A stretch of DNA of 64,000 bases from Takakia lepidozioides (GCA_030704615.1 CM060733.1:19406001-19470000), one strand, 5' to 3'. Positions 25,766-39,800 are shown, counted from the stretch's first letter. Notes: a model not told the origin generated them from the sequence alone. Program-made: numbers and translations.

Positions 25766-26448
25766 TGTTACTAGCTTCCACAAGAAACATGTTATGGAGT
25801 TGAAAGTTTTTTTACCAAAAAAGGTTGAACAAGGGGATCACAAAATCATTGAGGATGCAAACGCATACATTCCTAATTGCTGAATGTAAAACGTCCTTTC
25901 CTTTCTGTTGCCTGCATCTGAAAAAATGCCCAGAATTGATAACAGAACAGACATTCTAGTAATATAGTCATGTACCATGTTCCAGTTTGCATTTGGAAGT
26001 TCCATATACCCTCTTCTGCCGGTTGCCCGAACCGTTCCCATTCAAGTGCCACCCAATCAAGTGACAATGACACGTCTGCAGCCCCATCCTTTCCTACACA
26101 ACACATGTACACTTTGGGATGGATGCATGCATGATTGCTTTTACATGCAAGTTGGAGAGCATCAGTAACTGTAACTTTGGGATGAATGAACCGTCATGGA
26201 TGAAGGTTAAAAGTTATCATGCTATGAATGAAAACACATACATAAAGTATGAGTGCATATGTGCATATAGACTAAGTGCATGTACAAGGGAATGATTCCA
26301 TTAGTCATGAATGGTATCATGAAACCATAAGAGTGTAATACCATTCCCATCCCGAATTGGAGGCATGTATGCATGCAAGGTTTGAGATGGAAGTTGGACC
26401 CACTTTTAAAAAAATATGGATATGCATTCTGTTGCATTCATGAAATTT
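25766..26448. other. Spacer between the convergent PPR pseudogenes; no gene recognised
   Basis: About 680 bp of non-coding sequence between the 3' ends of the two PPR pseudogenes. Confidence 0.4.
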
Positions 26449-28530
26449 CTAGGGCGTCCTAGGGGTCGTGCTGATGAGCCCAAAACCAATGGCCAGCTTC
26501 TCACTCTGGTGACAGAGAGAAAATTCCTTTTGCTCCTCCAATGCATCATGCAGTACAAAGCGTGTGTCAAGCACATACCCCGCCTCCTTCATCTGCCCAG
26601 ACAATCTTCTCATCTAAGCATGGATTTCCTTAATTCTGGGATGCACTTTGTCATCTACAACAAAGGTGTGCGCCCTGTTGCCAACCTCAATGCAGCAGCG
26701 CCCTGGCTCCTTCCTAACCCCTCTGAGCTTCATCATTTTTCTCACCTTTGCACTATCATCCCACCTGCCAGCTGCAGCATAGATGTTTGATAGGAACACA
26801 TAAGTCGCGGCATCTTGTTCATCCCACTTGAGAGTAGATGTTGCAGCACGTTCAACCATCTCCACATTGCCATGGATTCTACAGGCACCAAGCAAGGCCC
26901 TCCAAACCATATCATTTGGTTTCATTGGCATTTTGTTAATAAGCTCCTCTGCCTCATTCAATTGCCCCATATGTCCAAGAAGGTCCACCATGCAGCCAAA
27001 GTGCTTTACTGTCGGAGAGACACCATGATCTTGACTCAGGGAATCAAAGTAGCATCTTCCTTCATCCAGTAGGGCAGTGTGGCTGTATGTAGCGAGAACA
27101 CATATAAACCCCCACATTTTCTTTTTCTTTTTCTTTGTTACCCCTTGATGTCTCCTGTGATATTGTCCAGCTTCAAGCCTTCCGTTTGCATTCCTTCAAA
27201 TAGTTGCAGGGCTTCCCTATGACAACCATGCTGGACATATCCTGCAATCATAGCATTCCAAGATACCACATCTCGTTCGGCCATACTGTTGAACACTCCC
27301 TTTGCATCCTCCATGCTCCCACATTTGGCATACATGTCCACGAGGGCACTGTTCATAGTGACATTTGGTACAATACCAGCTCTGACGATGTCACCATGGA
27401 CCTCTTTGTCCTTTTCCAAGGCCGCCAGGCTTGCACATGCATTGCAAACACAAACAAACGTGATGTGGTTGGGCTTCACCTCTTCCTGCATCATTTGCTC
27501 ATATGTCTGCAAAGCCTCAGTTCCACGCCCCTGTTGTGCATATCCTGCAATCATTGCATTCCACGACACCACATCACGTTCAGCCATAGTGTCGAACACT
27601 CCCTTTGAATCTTCAATGCTCCCACATTTGGCATACATGTCGAGAGCTGCCAAGCTTGCACATGCCTTGCAAACACAAACAAACATGATACGGTCGGGCT
27701 TCACCCCTTCCCACATCATCTGCTCAAAGGTCTCCAAAGCCTCCATCCCACGTCCTTGCATATCTTGCAATCATCGTGTTCCATGATACCACATTTTATT
27801 TAGCCATATTGTCAAACAACCCCTGTGCATCTTCAATGCTCCACATTTGGCATACATGTCCACCAGGGCAGTGTTCAGAATGACGTCTGGTACTATTCCA
27901 GCTTTGACGATATCACCATGGACCTCTTTGCCCTTTTCCAAGGCTTCCAGGCTCGCACACGCATTGCAAACGCAAACCAACGTGACATTCATCCCTCCGC
28001 GCATCATTTGCTCATAGGTCTCCAAAGCCTTCATCCCACACCCAAGCTGTGCATATCCTAGGAAACAGTCTCATCTTGGCATCATCACCATTCTCATTGT
28101 TCACAATACACATGTGCTCAAATTGGAGGCATTTGAAACAGCCAACAGGATTGAGCAATTAGGCATGCTCAGAAGAGATAAAAGGGATGATGAGGACTCT
28201 GACGATCATCGCGTTCCATGACACCACATTTCGTTCAGCCATGTTGTCGAACACTCCCTCTGCATCTTCAATACTCCCACATTTGGCATACATATCCAGC
28301 AAGGCAGTGTTTAGAATGACATCTGGTACCATTCCAGATCTGACAATGTCACTATGGACCTCTTTGCCATTTCCCAAGGCTGCCAAGCTCACACATGCAT
28401 TGCAAACGCAAACAAGTGTGATGTGGTCGGGCTTCACCTCTTCCTCCATCATTTGCTCATATGTCTCCAAAGCCTCGATACCACGCGCCTGCTGTGCATA
28501 TCCATATCCTGTGATCAATCTGATGAGAGG
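26449..28530 (-). pseudogene. PPR-DYW gene, decayed, with truncated DYW domain
   Basis: Second PLS-class PPR gene, in the opposite direction to the first. Near-identical modules run GRGTEALQTYEQMM, VCNACASLAALEK, KEVHGDIVRAGIVP, ALVDMYAKCGS, AERDVVSWNAMIAGY. An E/E+ region follows (MVWRALLGACRIHGNVE, TYVFLSNIYAAAGRW, RVRKEPGR-like GVRKEPGR). A TAG interrupts the frame right after KEIHA near 26615. The DYW domain then continues only to about FGLISTT and stops at 26449, losing CxxCH and the DYW end. Other lesions are a ~46-bp insertion at 27117-27165 splitting LDNIT from FICVLATYSH, a module deletion near 27640 (AALDMYAKCG), a frame shift near 27835 and a ~110-bp unrelated insertion at 28060-28175. 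Confidence 0.9.
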
Positions 28531-29196
28531 GCAAATCAGGCTGAAATAGATTGAACAAGAAGGTTCCCTCACCACATTGTCCTTGACTTTGTGTCATGAC
28601 TGATGGAGGATTCAACCGACCATGAACCCAAAATGACCTCTTGTATATGCTGCTTGTATCCATGGTGGGGTAATGTCCGATTGGTCTGTGAGAACCACCA
28701 CGGTGCAGCTGAGCAGCCATAGATTGAAACACGACCTCCTAAGACCAAGCTGATCCTCCTAAGCACCTTGTAAACACCAAAGAAAAATACCAAATCTTGA
28801 TAATAACAGGAAGAGCCAAACTTCTTCACCTCATATATTAAGAGAAAGCCACACCTTGCGATTACGGTTGTCCCACCATCGTGAAGGATCTTTAAAGAAC
28901 TCATGCCAGCTCTATTCCGTGCTCCAAGGTAGACTTTTGTGCCCGAAAATCTGGCAGCATCAATATTTTGCCAAGTTCCTTTACGAAGGGGTGCTAGTGA
29001 GCTTTCAACAACATTCATGTTGGTCGCTTTGGGCTCCATTGGACTCTCCACAACGAGGACATACGAACATATCCAAATGAAAACAGATGCTAAACCAGCT
29101 TATGTCTGCAGTGTGGAGATTTTGGAGTGGTCTCTGAAAATGAGCAGGATCAGCTGAGCAGCGCTAGTCTTGTTTGGGCGTACTCCCCAAAGACAC
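28531..29196. other. 5' flank of the minus-strand PPR pseudogene; no gene recognised
   Basis: A 160-codon minus-strand frame (29051-28569) spans this stretch but shows no recognised domain. It runs into the PPR 5' end without joining its frame convincingly. Confidence 0.35.
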
Positions 29197-29470
29197 GATT
29201 TTTGAAAGAGGGCATGATGTATGCTTGGGATGCCATGTAGCATGGGGAGGATGAAGGCATGCATGGGGGATGGAGGGCAATGCCATGCATGAGGGCATGA
29301 TGGGAGGAGGGATGGGGATGCGGGAGAGGGCACGTCTCATGTCCTGGCAGCGGGAACATGAGGCGCGGGAGGGCGTGCCGCGCGGGCAGCAACCTCGTGG
29401 TGTGTGGGCGTGGGGTGGGGGGGGGGGTCCACGCTGGCGGAACCGGGCCCCTCGCATTCAACTCCAGGCC
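29197..29470 (-). repeat. ~280-bp dispersed repeat, inverted copy of 22541-22823 (right arm)
   Basis: Reverse complement of the left arm, starting gatttttgaaagagggcatg and ending gaattcaac-type cattcaactccaggcc. It flanks the convergent PPR pair on the far side. Confidence 0.85.
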
Positions 29471-29783
29471 CCATCTAATGCTTGGCATTTTCTTATGTAG
29501 ATGCCTCATTTGTAGACACTTGGGTTTTTTCCGGAGGATGTTTTGTCCCTCCCTCAACTTGTCCTTCCTAGGGTTTTTTCATCCCATTTGTCAAAGAGGA
29601 CTAGTAGATAGCATGTTTTCTTCAGCTCACTTGCAGGAGCTTGCTTGCAAGGGCAGTGGCTTCACACACGATCCTAACTTAAATTTATTTTTGGCCTTAC
29701 CTTTCCAAGGCATGACTACACAAAGGGTTTTGATGCTTAGCACCTCATGAGGTCGCCATTTGGCGAAAATTTGCCAAATGCTT

Positions 29784-30040
29784 GCCACGTCCTAACGACT
29801 ACGGCTCCCTGGTCCCCAGCAGCGTTTTCTTTCAAAATTTGGGAATTGCACGAGAGTTTTGCAGAAAACGGCCATACACCAGGGAATTTACGACAGAATA
29901 TTCTATTTTATTCTGTCGTAAATTCCCTGGTGTATGGCCGTTTTCTGCAAAACTCTCGTGCAATTCCCAAATTTTGAAAGAAAACGCTGCTGTGGAGGGC
30001 AGCAGGTGGGGGACCAGGGAGCTAGTCGTTAGGACGTGGC
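29784..30040. mobile_element. Foldback element / long hairpin (MITE-like)
   Basis: The inner arms 29817-29900 and 29909-29992 are perfectly complementary over 84 bp with an 8-nt loop (ttctattt). The outer arms continue the symmetry (gccacgtcctaacgact at 29784, complementary to 30024-30040), broken by a ~20-bp insertion in the right arm near 29993-30012 and a few small mismatches. No clear target-site duplication is visible at the ends. The structure would form a single near-perfect dsRNA if transcribed. It could be a foldback MITE or a young inverted-duplication small-RNA locus. There is no coding content. Confidence 0.9.
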
Positions 30041-30808
30041 TACCGAAAACACACGGGCGGGATGCACCGGAAGCACAACAGAAATTAACACCATGCAGAT
30101 TATATCTGGGTTGGAATTACCGTTGGAATATCAGTCCGGTCCAAAGCTCAAAAATCATGTTTCTATCGAGACCCGAATGGTGCAAAATGTCATTCCTAGT
30201 TGTTCCTAGTGTCTTCCTTCTCCTATTGTTAGGATTTGCAATGATCCACATGCATATCCCACCAAGCCTCGCGGTCATTGAAGAAAGCCTTTTAGTCGTG
30301 TGAAGAAATGTGTCAATTTGCCGACTCAGGGTGTTGGGTCCCTCAATGGTCTAATCAGGGATTACATTCATGAACTAAAACAGCTAGCCACCCAAGGGAA
30401 TCCAGTCCCGACTTCCTCAATCATTCATGGCTCCATTTTGAGGAGACCCACTCGAGGGGGTGTGTTACAAAGTGTGACATTCTGCACACATCTACAATTT
30501 GCATGGAGAGCTAGTGGCTTCCAAATTGGAGCCACTAACAAGAATGGCCAATGTTGATAAGGGCACATGTTTTGTGGTGATGGACTGTCTGTTGATTGTT
30601 GATTTCAGTGTTTACGGGTTACCTCATGGTGTACAAGACCAGACTTCAGTCCAGAAAAGACCAAGTATGTACAGCTGCGTAGCCAGTCATTAGCTCTGGC
30701 ATGTCAGCACATATGGGACGTGAGATTTGGCGTCCACAGGCTGCAATCCATCACTCTAAGCGAAAGATAGAGCCTGAGGTGACATGCATACATATCTATG
30801 CAGGCTCT
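30041..30808. other. No gene recognised
   Basis: Intergenic sequence between the foldback element and the 3' end of the MEI1-like gene; the right part is likely its 3'UTR. Confidence 0.4.
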
Positions 30809-33800
30809 TCACTTGTTTGCTTCTGCTGCTTTAAAAAGTCGCCCAAGCTTCTGATCGCCTTTCCAGGTGACACCTGACTTTTCCCCACTTGATTGGCTGA
30901 CACCCATGCTGGATAAGGCAATGGTTGAGCTCCGTGTCCGCACTTTCTCCATTATCCTTTGTCTTTCACTGTGATCCTCGTCATAAGCCACCATCTGTTG
31001 CACAAACAGCATAATCAACATAATCGGCATAATCAACATAATCACCATTAGCAATCTCCATTAACCAAACAGGAGAAGCTTCTTCTCACTAAACTTGTGA
31101 TAGGCATATCATTACCAAAGCACAGTCAGACTTTTCTCACGAAGATACATCCAAATCCATATGTATAACTACCAATGGCTAAGAGCCATCAAATGCCTAC
31201 CTGAGAGTCTATCTGAGACTCGTCAAATCTCAGATAAACATCCTGGTTTGGCGTTGAAGTGCTCGGTGACTTTGGCTCTCCTTCCAGTTTACTTGATCTG
31301 ATTTCCAAACCAGGATCAAAACAGCAATTAAATATTAGGGAAATTCAGCTAGGAAAATGTGTCATGTCTTGCAACCTTCCAGACTACCGTACCTGAAGAC
31401 ATGACATGGAAAATCAAAAGAATGATGAGGAAAACGCTGTAGCAAAACATCTTCAAACTCATAATATAGATGATGGACCACTTCAGGTGTGAAACAGTGA
31501 GAGCAGCTTGTCTGTTTCTAGATTAACCACAAATTGCATTTCAGTAGAAGAGTCTGTAGTGAATAGGCACACGACGACAGTTCTCAATCAATGGGATATG
31601 CAGAGGTTCCCAGCTACCCCCCATTCTCCCCACATTGCCAAACTGTAGCTGGATTGTAAGAAAGACAATCCAAAGAAAGCCATTGCGACATTGACATCTA
31701 TGTCGAACAAAACATCATTAGTCCCCAGAGGGATTGCCAGCAGTCAAGAGTGTGGGTCCCACCTGGTTGGATAAAGCTTTGGCTTTTTGAACTCAGTGTG
31801 AGAGTGGGTGTCCTCTCTGCTTCTCCTGTTCAATGTGGTTGGCTCTGGGGAAATATGCTGATCGTATTGTCAAAGTTCAAAACCCAAAACAATAATATAT
31901 AAACGAGTTTCTGTACCTCAACGTCCAAAGGTTTAAAGACTCGAATTCCAGCTGGAAATCTCATATGCCTGCTTAAAGCAACAAAAGAACATCTCAAACA
32001 GAGCAGATCTAACACTGTCCTAACATCCGATGAAACATAAAACGAGTTATAAGGTACACATGTACACGGATGCCTACATCATGAATTTGAATTGAAGGAG
32101 AGAACAGTGAAAGAACAATGAGATAGCTTCTGAACACACATGGTAAAGACGAACAAACATTCACATATATAATATAACTAATTACCCTATTATGTTCACA
32201 TCATAAAGGTGGATACATCTTGATCAACTTTCATGATCTCCAGCGAGCTATCACCTTTAGCCTGCAAACCGCCCTACACATCAGATACATTTGACTTGTC
32301 GGCCACACTGCATTTCCACTAGCCAACTCACATGAAATACACTTAGTTACTGAGAATGGGTGTATGCTCAATTGCTTGGGAACCAATGGACTAGCTGGGC
32401 TGCATTTACTTTAGTCTACAGCTGTTGAAGGTTGTAGATGTTTTGCTTTGTTTAAGTGACTCCATTACAGGTGTATACCAGTGCTGTGCACCTGAGCCCT
32501 GAAGGCATCTGAAAAAGCCTGGAAACACAACAGCTGTGAACAAAGAAAGTCATCAAGTATGACGTTCATCTCTAACCCGGCAAGGATCCTGGTTTCATTT
32601 TAGTGTGACATCTGCTTGCATTTTCATTTGCATCCTCATGGCAGTACTTGCGCTTGTATAGTACAAGGTTCCCACAGCATCCAAGTAATGGCCCACAGGA
32701 AGTACACTAGCCAAAAGATGTCACTTGCCTTGCTTGTTTGTCGTAGAAGACCTTCAATTGCATCTACAACGTTGGGAGGACAAGTGCCGCCTGTTTGACT
32801 ATCCTTTTGCAGACGGTTGTTGGTACAGGCAATCGTGGAAGTCTGTGCCTTAGCTTCCCCCTTGTTCATTCTGCAGTGGTCTTGGGTGCTCTTTTCCCCA
32901 CTCCTTTCCCCTTGTCTTGACGCAACACATACTTCAACACCTGGTCTGATGTCTGGCTTTCCAGGCCTTGGATCAACTGCCTTTTGGGACAATGAGTGAT
33001 AAGAAGTCTCATCTTTGGGATCTTCTCTTGGAGCCGAGCTTGGGGAACACTTTCCAGGCTTTCCTGAGGGATCGTTTACTTTCTTCTGACTAATAGTATT
33101 CTTCATAGACCTGGTCAATGGTCGTGGCAGAGTAGATCTGAGCTGGGTTGTGCTTTCCTGGCTAGCTTTAACGTCTGCCACCCAGGGGGAATTGGCATCC
33201 CAGGCATCCAAGGTACTTCCAACAGTTTGGGAAGAAAGGCAACTAGCACTCTGCGTGTTTGGTTGTGCAAACCGACTACCGCCAGATAAAGTTCCACGGC
33301 TGCTGACAGCCTTCTTTCTTGTGCTGCTCTTCTTGCCTAAATACAACAGGAAAATGATGGCATCGAGCACTAAATGTGAGTCATCCAGGTAACTGCGAAT
33401 CTGACATAGAAGACATTTGCTGCTGCATTCTCTCCCTTCTCCCTTCTGATTCACTGGAGACCCCTGTTCCTTTGATTTACCTTGTCTCTCCTGGCCCCAC
33501 TTTTTGTATTCTCCCTCCTGCTAGTTGTCCTTTAAATTTGCTTTCTTTCTTCTTTCTTCCAACAACATTTCTTCTTTCACTGCCCATTCTGCTATGAGAT
33601 ACATGGGAGATTCACTAGTCTATTCCATGATATCCAATCTCTCACGGAGGTCTTACATTATGAGGATCAGAAACACTTGGCAGCTTCTGCATGAGGTGTT
33701 GACTCTGAGACAAACCCTCGAGCAATAGTTGCTTTTGGGCTGCTTGTGGAGGACCCCCTCTCTTTCTTATTCATGCTTTCATAAGCTCTTTCAGCTTTCC

Positions 33801-36800
33801 ATGGATGTTATAAAGTACCATTTATTTTGCATTCCTTTCTCAGTGCCCCACACACCTCTGGCCTCCTGTGATGCAGTGAGTTGTCTTTCATCTTTCATAA
33901 AATTTGTTCTTCTCATTTCTTTTCTCGTCCATCTATCTGTAGTTTGATGGTTGTGATGTAGGCTGTAGTAATGCTATATAAGATGTGAACAGCCCCATCG
34001 AGAGTCAATTCTATGTGAGAGGAGCACTGTTGGCTGCACAAGAAAGTTTGAATAGCCAGGATTGGCAGGGAATCGTCACTGTGTCTAGTGTCTTACGTAC
34101 ACACACCCCTCACCACATACATAGTCCTGACTACTGCCCTGTCCCGAAAAACAGACAAACCAACATAGACAGCCTGATGCATCATCCTAATGGAGTTTGA
34201 ATGGGTCCAGAGACAGTACCTTGAGAGTTACCTGCCTGGCTTTGCAATGTACAGAACTGATTCTGTGTCGGACATTGAATCTGTGAGTCAGAGGGAACTC
34301 TTGGAGCTAGAGATGCAGCATGCCTTGTAGACCTCCTTGCAGCTTGTTCAACAGCAGATAACCCCTGTGGTCGGTAGTCATCCACTGGCACAACCTTATT
34401 CTGGAAAACAAAAAAATACAGTCAAACATAGATAATCGCTTAGATTCACCATATACCAACACATACAACCAGCCTTCAGTTGTTACAAGTCACTTCAGAG
34501 GTTTGGCATATCTGTGGGCAGAAGGTGCTGGGTGCTATGTAGGACAGGTAGACAATTACCTGAGCAATGCAGGCATAGAGCCATTCTACTGTGACAGGTT
34601 GAATGCCACGGCATAGCGCATATGCGTATTTGTCTCCAGCTTGAGTCTTGCACAACAGATGTGAGACACTGGAGTTGATGTTCTCTGTCAACTCAACTTC
34701 AAGAACATGGCAAAGCTCTCCTAACAACCTTCGGTCATACTGTGAGACACATAATTTCAAGCCCTGAAAGCCAGACAGTGGGATCTGGCATGGCAAGGGC
34801 TGAAACAGGACATGACTGTGTACATCGATCATCCTTCCCTCCTGCAGAGAAAGGTCCATATAATCCAGTGAGCAAGCATGAATTAGAGCATGAAAGAAGT
34901 GGTCAACTGGAGATAGTCTAATAGAAGCAGACAGATAAAAACAGCTGGAGGAGGTATCAGCAATTTGTCTGTGTTCATAGGTTCATCCAATGATAGGCAA
35001 AGTCATGATGAATGGGGAAGGAAAAGCAACACACCTCCAAACACTGAGTTATCCAATGACTTGAGATGTGCTTGATGTTAGAGTCACTTGTAGCCACTGG
35101 CGAAGTCCCATGAGAACCTATGAAGAAGTCAAGTTTCATACCATCATCTTCCATTGATCCCCCTCCTCCAAGAATCAACTGCATGATTGCAGCTCTCTGC
35201 ACCAATGCATTTGTCATATACATATCTCCACACCTTACCATAGCGTAGAGCCCTGCTAAATACACTCTAAAAATCACCAGCAATGTGCTCATACAGCAAC
35301 AGGCATCTATCATAATGGCTGTACATACAGTAGTCACAGTATATATTCGGCGGCACATTTGACTCCCACTCTTTGGGACTGATTGCACAAATTAGTTTCA
35401 GAGGATCATGTGGAGATGTTCTGACAGGTTGCATTGGCATGAAGTCATACTGGTTGGCACGTGAACTAATCCAGACAAGAAAAGAACAAATTAAATCAAA
35501 TTGGAAACATCCTCATCAACCTGGAATATCCAGTCTACCTTGTCAGATGGAAAGGTGCCTGAAAATCCGAAGACATGCCCTTTGAAGACATTCCTTGCAT
35601 GTAGAACTGGGGCCTTAGCACCCTCTGACAGCTTGGTTGATCCAAAGTCACTCCCAGGTGCAGTGCTCAAGCATTGAACCACCTCTTTAGTAGACATGTC
35701 ACCATTCTGAGACATCTTGCTCTGACCTGCTCCCGAGCTTACCAGGGCTTCATGGCAACTGGAAGGACAGGCATCACCTTGTGCAGCCTGTGGCATCGAG
35801 TTTTTGGCAGCTGATTCGTTATCCGTGCTTGACAGTGCCTTCAAGCTCCCTTTAGTTTGAGAAGCTGAGGGAGGGTTGGTCTTCCCCAATCTACTATTAA
35901 CACCTGCATTTGGATCCAGCCGCTTCTTCAGGGACACCCATTGGTCTGTTACAACTGCATTTTCTGAGTTGTGGCTGGGCCTTTCACTTTTCAGCCCTAT
36001 TTTCTCATTGGAGCTGTCCAGCAACCTGGCATTAGTAGGTATACGGTGGAGCAGTTCCATAACCACACCACTCTGCAAGCTGTGATCCTGTCTTTGCATG
36101 CTCCGATACCCATCCTCACACAGTGTTGTATGTTGCTTTGCAGGCACTGAAACTGTTTCCACCTTCTTTTCCTGGAGATCCGAGACCATTTGATCCCTGC
36201 CTGCAAGCTCAACATTGCAATCGAAATCTTTACTCTGCTGGTATGTAATTCCTCTAGTTTCGAAAAAGAACAAGTTATCAGCAGACAAAGAACAGACCCT
36301 GAAGTTTCTGGCTTGACTGAAAAAGACGTTCAGCACCTATCAGCCTGGTTATGAAACCCACGGGAGCAATTAGATATGCTTGTGATCATGCAACGGGCAG
36401 GTTTACATCAAATCTGCAGCTGGATGAGATACAAGTGCGGAGTAGCAGTTTAGATCCTGCACCTTGCGCAAGTAGGTTTTGATGTACTCGATGCCGTGTA
36501 CTGACAGCAACCTCTCTTCTCTTATGCGAGCAGTCAACAAGCCAAGTTGACTGCAGAACATATACAGCACCCCACGTTGCTAGTTGCCTAATGTTCTTCA
36601 TCTCCCTGCCCATCAGCAACACCACTCAGAAACGATGCTAAGCACATGGCTTTCATGAGCCTGTTGCAAATGGGGAGAACACAACATACAAGTCTTTCCT
36701 TTTCCTTTTCCTTCTACAAGTTTTTGTTCAGGATTGTCTTCCAGTCTCTGTGGACCAATTCAGTATTTTTGCACATTAGAAGTAGTTGTTAGTAGTTCTA

Positions 36801-39800
36801 TACAAAAAATGGGACTAGAGGTAGAGGAAGAGGAGAGAGATTTTACTGGGCAGAGGCATTTTCCAGGGCCGGTCCAAGAATAACATGGGTGACTGTTTCA
36901 TTCAACTCCATGTGCCTTGTTCCTCCACCATCTCGGACAATATTCACCAGGTTCCTCATTTCAGCAGCCTCGAAGCCAGTCAAGTAGATGCGACAACCTG
37001 AAAGGTACATCGCCTGTTGAGTCTCACATTTTGGCCCCTCTGGCCCAGTATCCACGGATGCTTCGGGCTCCTCAACCAGAGATGTAGCTACTCCATCGCC
37101 TGATGCAGGGCTTGCAGGTGGTGCCTGGTCTTCCAAATAAACTATTTCTTGCTTGGACATCTTAGTAGCAGCACTAGTGTTTGCAATGGAGATGCCTTTT
37201 GCACATACTGGAAAGTTGTCTTCATCAAGGCATACTGCAGTCAAAGGGAAAATGTCATGGGCTACAGAATTACTAGTAAAGAGACTTCAGACATATTGAA
37301 GGCCCGAAGTTACCCCCTCCCCATACAACTAGTTGTGCAATTGCACTTGTCTCGCAAAATGTAGTCCCAGCCAGATAGACATACAGATAGACAAGTTGTC
37401 GCTGACAGGAGAGAGGAAGAGAACACCCGCAATGATGAGACAGGTTTAGTGCTGGCTTACACTTGGCATCAACTGACTGCCAAAACCACTGTTGACTGAC
37501 AACCTTTAATCCCTTTGCCAGCGCATATTTAGGGCCTTCTGGTAAGTGTTAGGAGTGAAGGAAGCAGTGACATCAGATGTTCCCAACAAGCAATCACACC
37601 AAATAACAACACCACATGGAGAGCCCATGCACAAGTGTAACTCCATGCTTGTCTGGATTCTAGGGCAATGAATTTCATTAAGTTGTTGTGGGCAAGTCAG
37701 CTAATGCCACAGGGAACTTTGTTCACAAAATATCCTTGGATGTAGCACTGTGTATTGTTCTGACATCTCATCATAATCAGCACACACCCAACAAACTGTT
37801 GACTTGATGGACATGGTGAAGCAGAATAAGAGGATATGTCAGCAATCAAATGAGTGCATCCACTTTCGAGTCGGGCAGAATAGGTGGCCCCATTCAACTT
37901 GGAGATGTCCTGTATGCGGTCCCGTTCCTCTGCCACAAGAAGCAATCTTTTAACGAGAACAAGAAGACTCGGTCCAAACAGAAGCGCACAAAATACACAA
38001 TGTACTCAACAGACTTTGTTTTCCATAGCCTTGTGGCCCTGCCCCCAGTTTGGAAGAGGGAATAGAGGCAACATTTGTGAGGGGCTCACTCTGGTAGTTA
38101 CCTTGATATAAACAATTAGTCGGACTTTCCAGATATTTTCTAGAAAGCCCTTCACACAAGCATCAATCTGTGCTGTGTGTGAGCAGCTCAGAAGTTAGAC
38201 CCCAACAGGGCCAGGGCTTTAGGCTCAGCCTCGAGATTTTGAAAGTTGGTGAACAGCACAAAATACAGAGTGAAATCCAAAGAAACTTGATTTGCAGTTG
38301 AAAGTGCATAGTACAACCCTCCAAAAGCCACATAGAAAACATTGTACCAAAACCTTCCACATTTGACCTTGTGGGTGAGAATTGAAAACTGGGTGTAAGC
38401 ATTACAGAGTGGATATACAGCATAGTAAGAACAGAAGAAGAGGATAAACAGAGGTTCATAGACTATGGGAGCAGTTGACCTACCCAAAGTAATTCCAGTA
38501 ACACAAATGCAGATCCCTGTGAAAGGTGGAAGCCTATAAGGAGTGTGTGGAACAAGCCTATGCTCAGAAGCACATTTTCTCAGCCAACGATGTGTCAGAA
38601 TCGGTTTGTGTGCCACACTCCAAGCCCACTGCATCAAACAAGCGATCATCACTTAACATTCCTTGCACATGTACGTTCTCCATTTCCTTAATCACACCAA
38701 CATGATGTAAGTGCCACGACCTCACTCCAAAGTGCACAAACAGGACTTAATGTAAGATTCGTCCGAGGCTCTAAGTTGGTGTGCCATCATAAAGAAAACA
38801 ACCAAAGTTAAGCACCATATTCTGAGATACAAGATCTAATCTTATTTTCCACATGCAATCTTTCTCTCTTTTTCTCTAACATACATCTTTTCAACCCCTT
38901 TTGCAACAAAAGCAACAACATCATAAAGCGAGACTTCAAAGATACTTTTGGGGACGGTAGGCAACTATCATGACCTTATATTTTCCAGCTAAGACACTTT
39001 TGGCGATCACAAAATCAACCTCCGGTGATCTCTGCTGTTGGAGAGTGCCAGACATGGAGTTCACAAGCTGCTCCAGTTCACTCTACAGTATTGAAAAATG
39101 GGTCAGAAATGTCAGAAAACTTACCTGTCATACTATCTGTGGCATTCAGATCTCAATATACACATGAAACAAGCACTGCAAATCACCATCACAGGAATTT
39201 CTTCTTACATGTGGTACACCCAACCTATGTGAGTGAATAAATGGTGGCGGACATACTTGATGATAGTAGAAGGTCTAGACAAGGACTAAACCCCATACAG
39301 TACTGCAAAATGTTGTGGCCACTTCTGTAACATACCTTGAAACTGTCATTGCTTCCAGCGAGTAGATAGTTATGTATGAAGTCATTGACCACAAAAGAAT
39401 GTACTAGTAAGACGTTGTTTGCCATCATTGACTACGAAAGAGAGAGGCAAAAAGATTGAAAAAGTGGAGCTCTTGCCTTCTCTGCACCCTTGAACCCGGT
39501 CGAAAGCACTACAACACCATCCATGGAGAGACAGCAAGTGTAGTTCCTGTTAGGAAATGGCTTGTGTTCCTTTGCGCAGCGGATGACGCATTCTGGGCCT
39601 GTTCAACACTGCAAATCAGACCACCTTGGCTGTATCCCCCTGGCTTTCCTCCCACCTTCTCCCCTTGATGCTTTCCTAATTCTCCTAGGAGGTGCAACAA
39701 ATTCGATCCCAAGAGAGGATGGAAACTCAGCAAACATAACGACCTCCAATTTACCTTCTCGAGTTGGGTTTGACAACCCCTTAGGAACACCTTGCAAGCA

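Noticed and set aside
28569-29051. 160-codon minus-strand frame upstream of the PPR pseudogene
   Set aside because: No recognisable family and no joining to the PPR frame.
31850-31990. Possible extra MEI1 exon (RHMRFPAGIRVFKPLDVE)
   Set aside because: A donor-like site exists and an exon is needed hereabouts, but I see no family match to confirm it.
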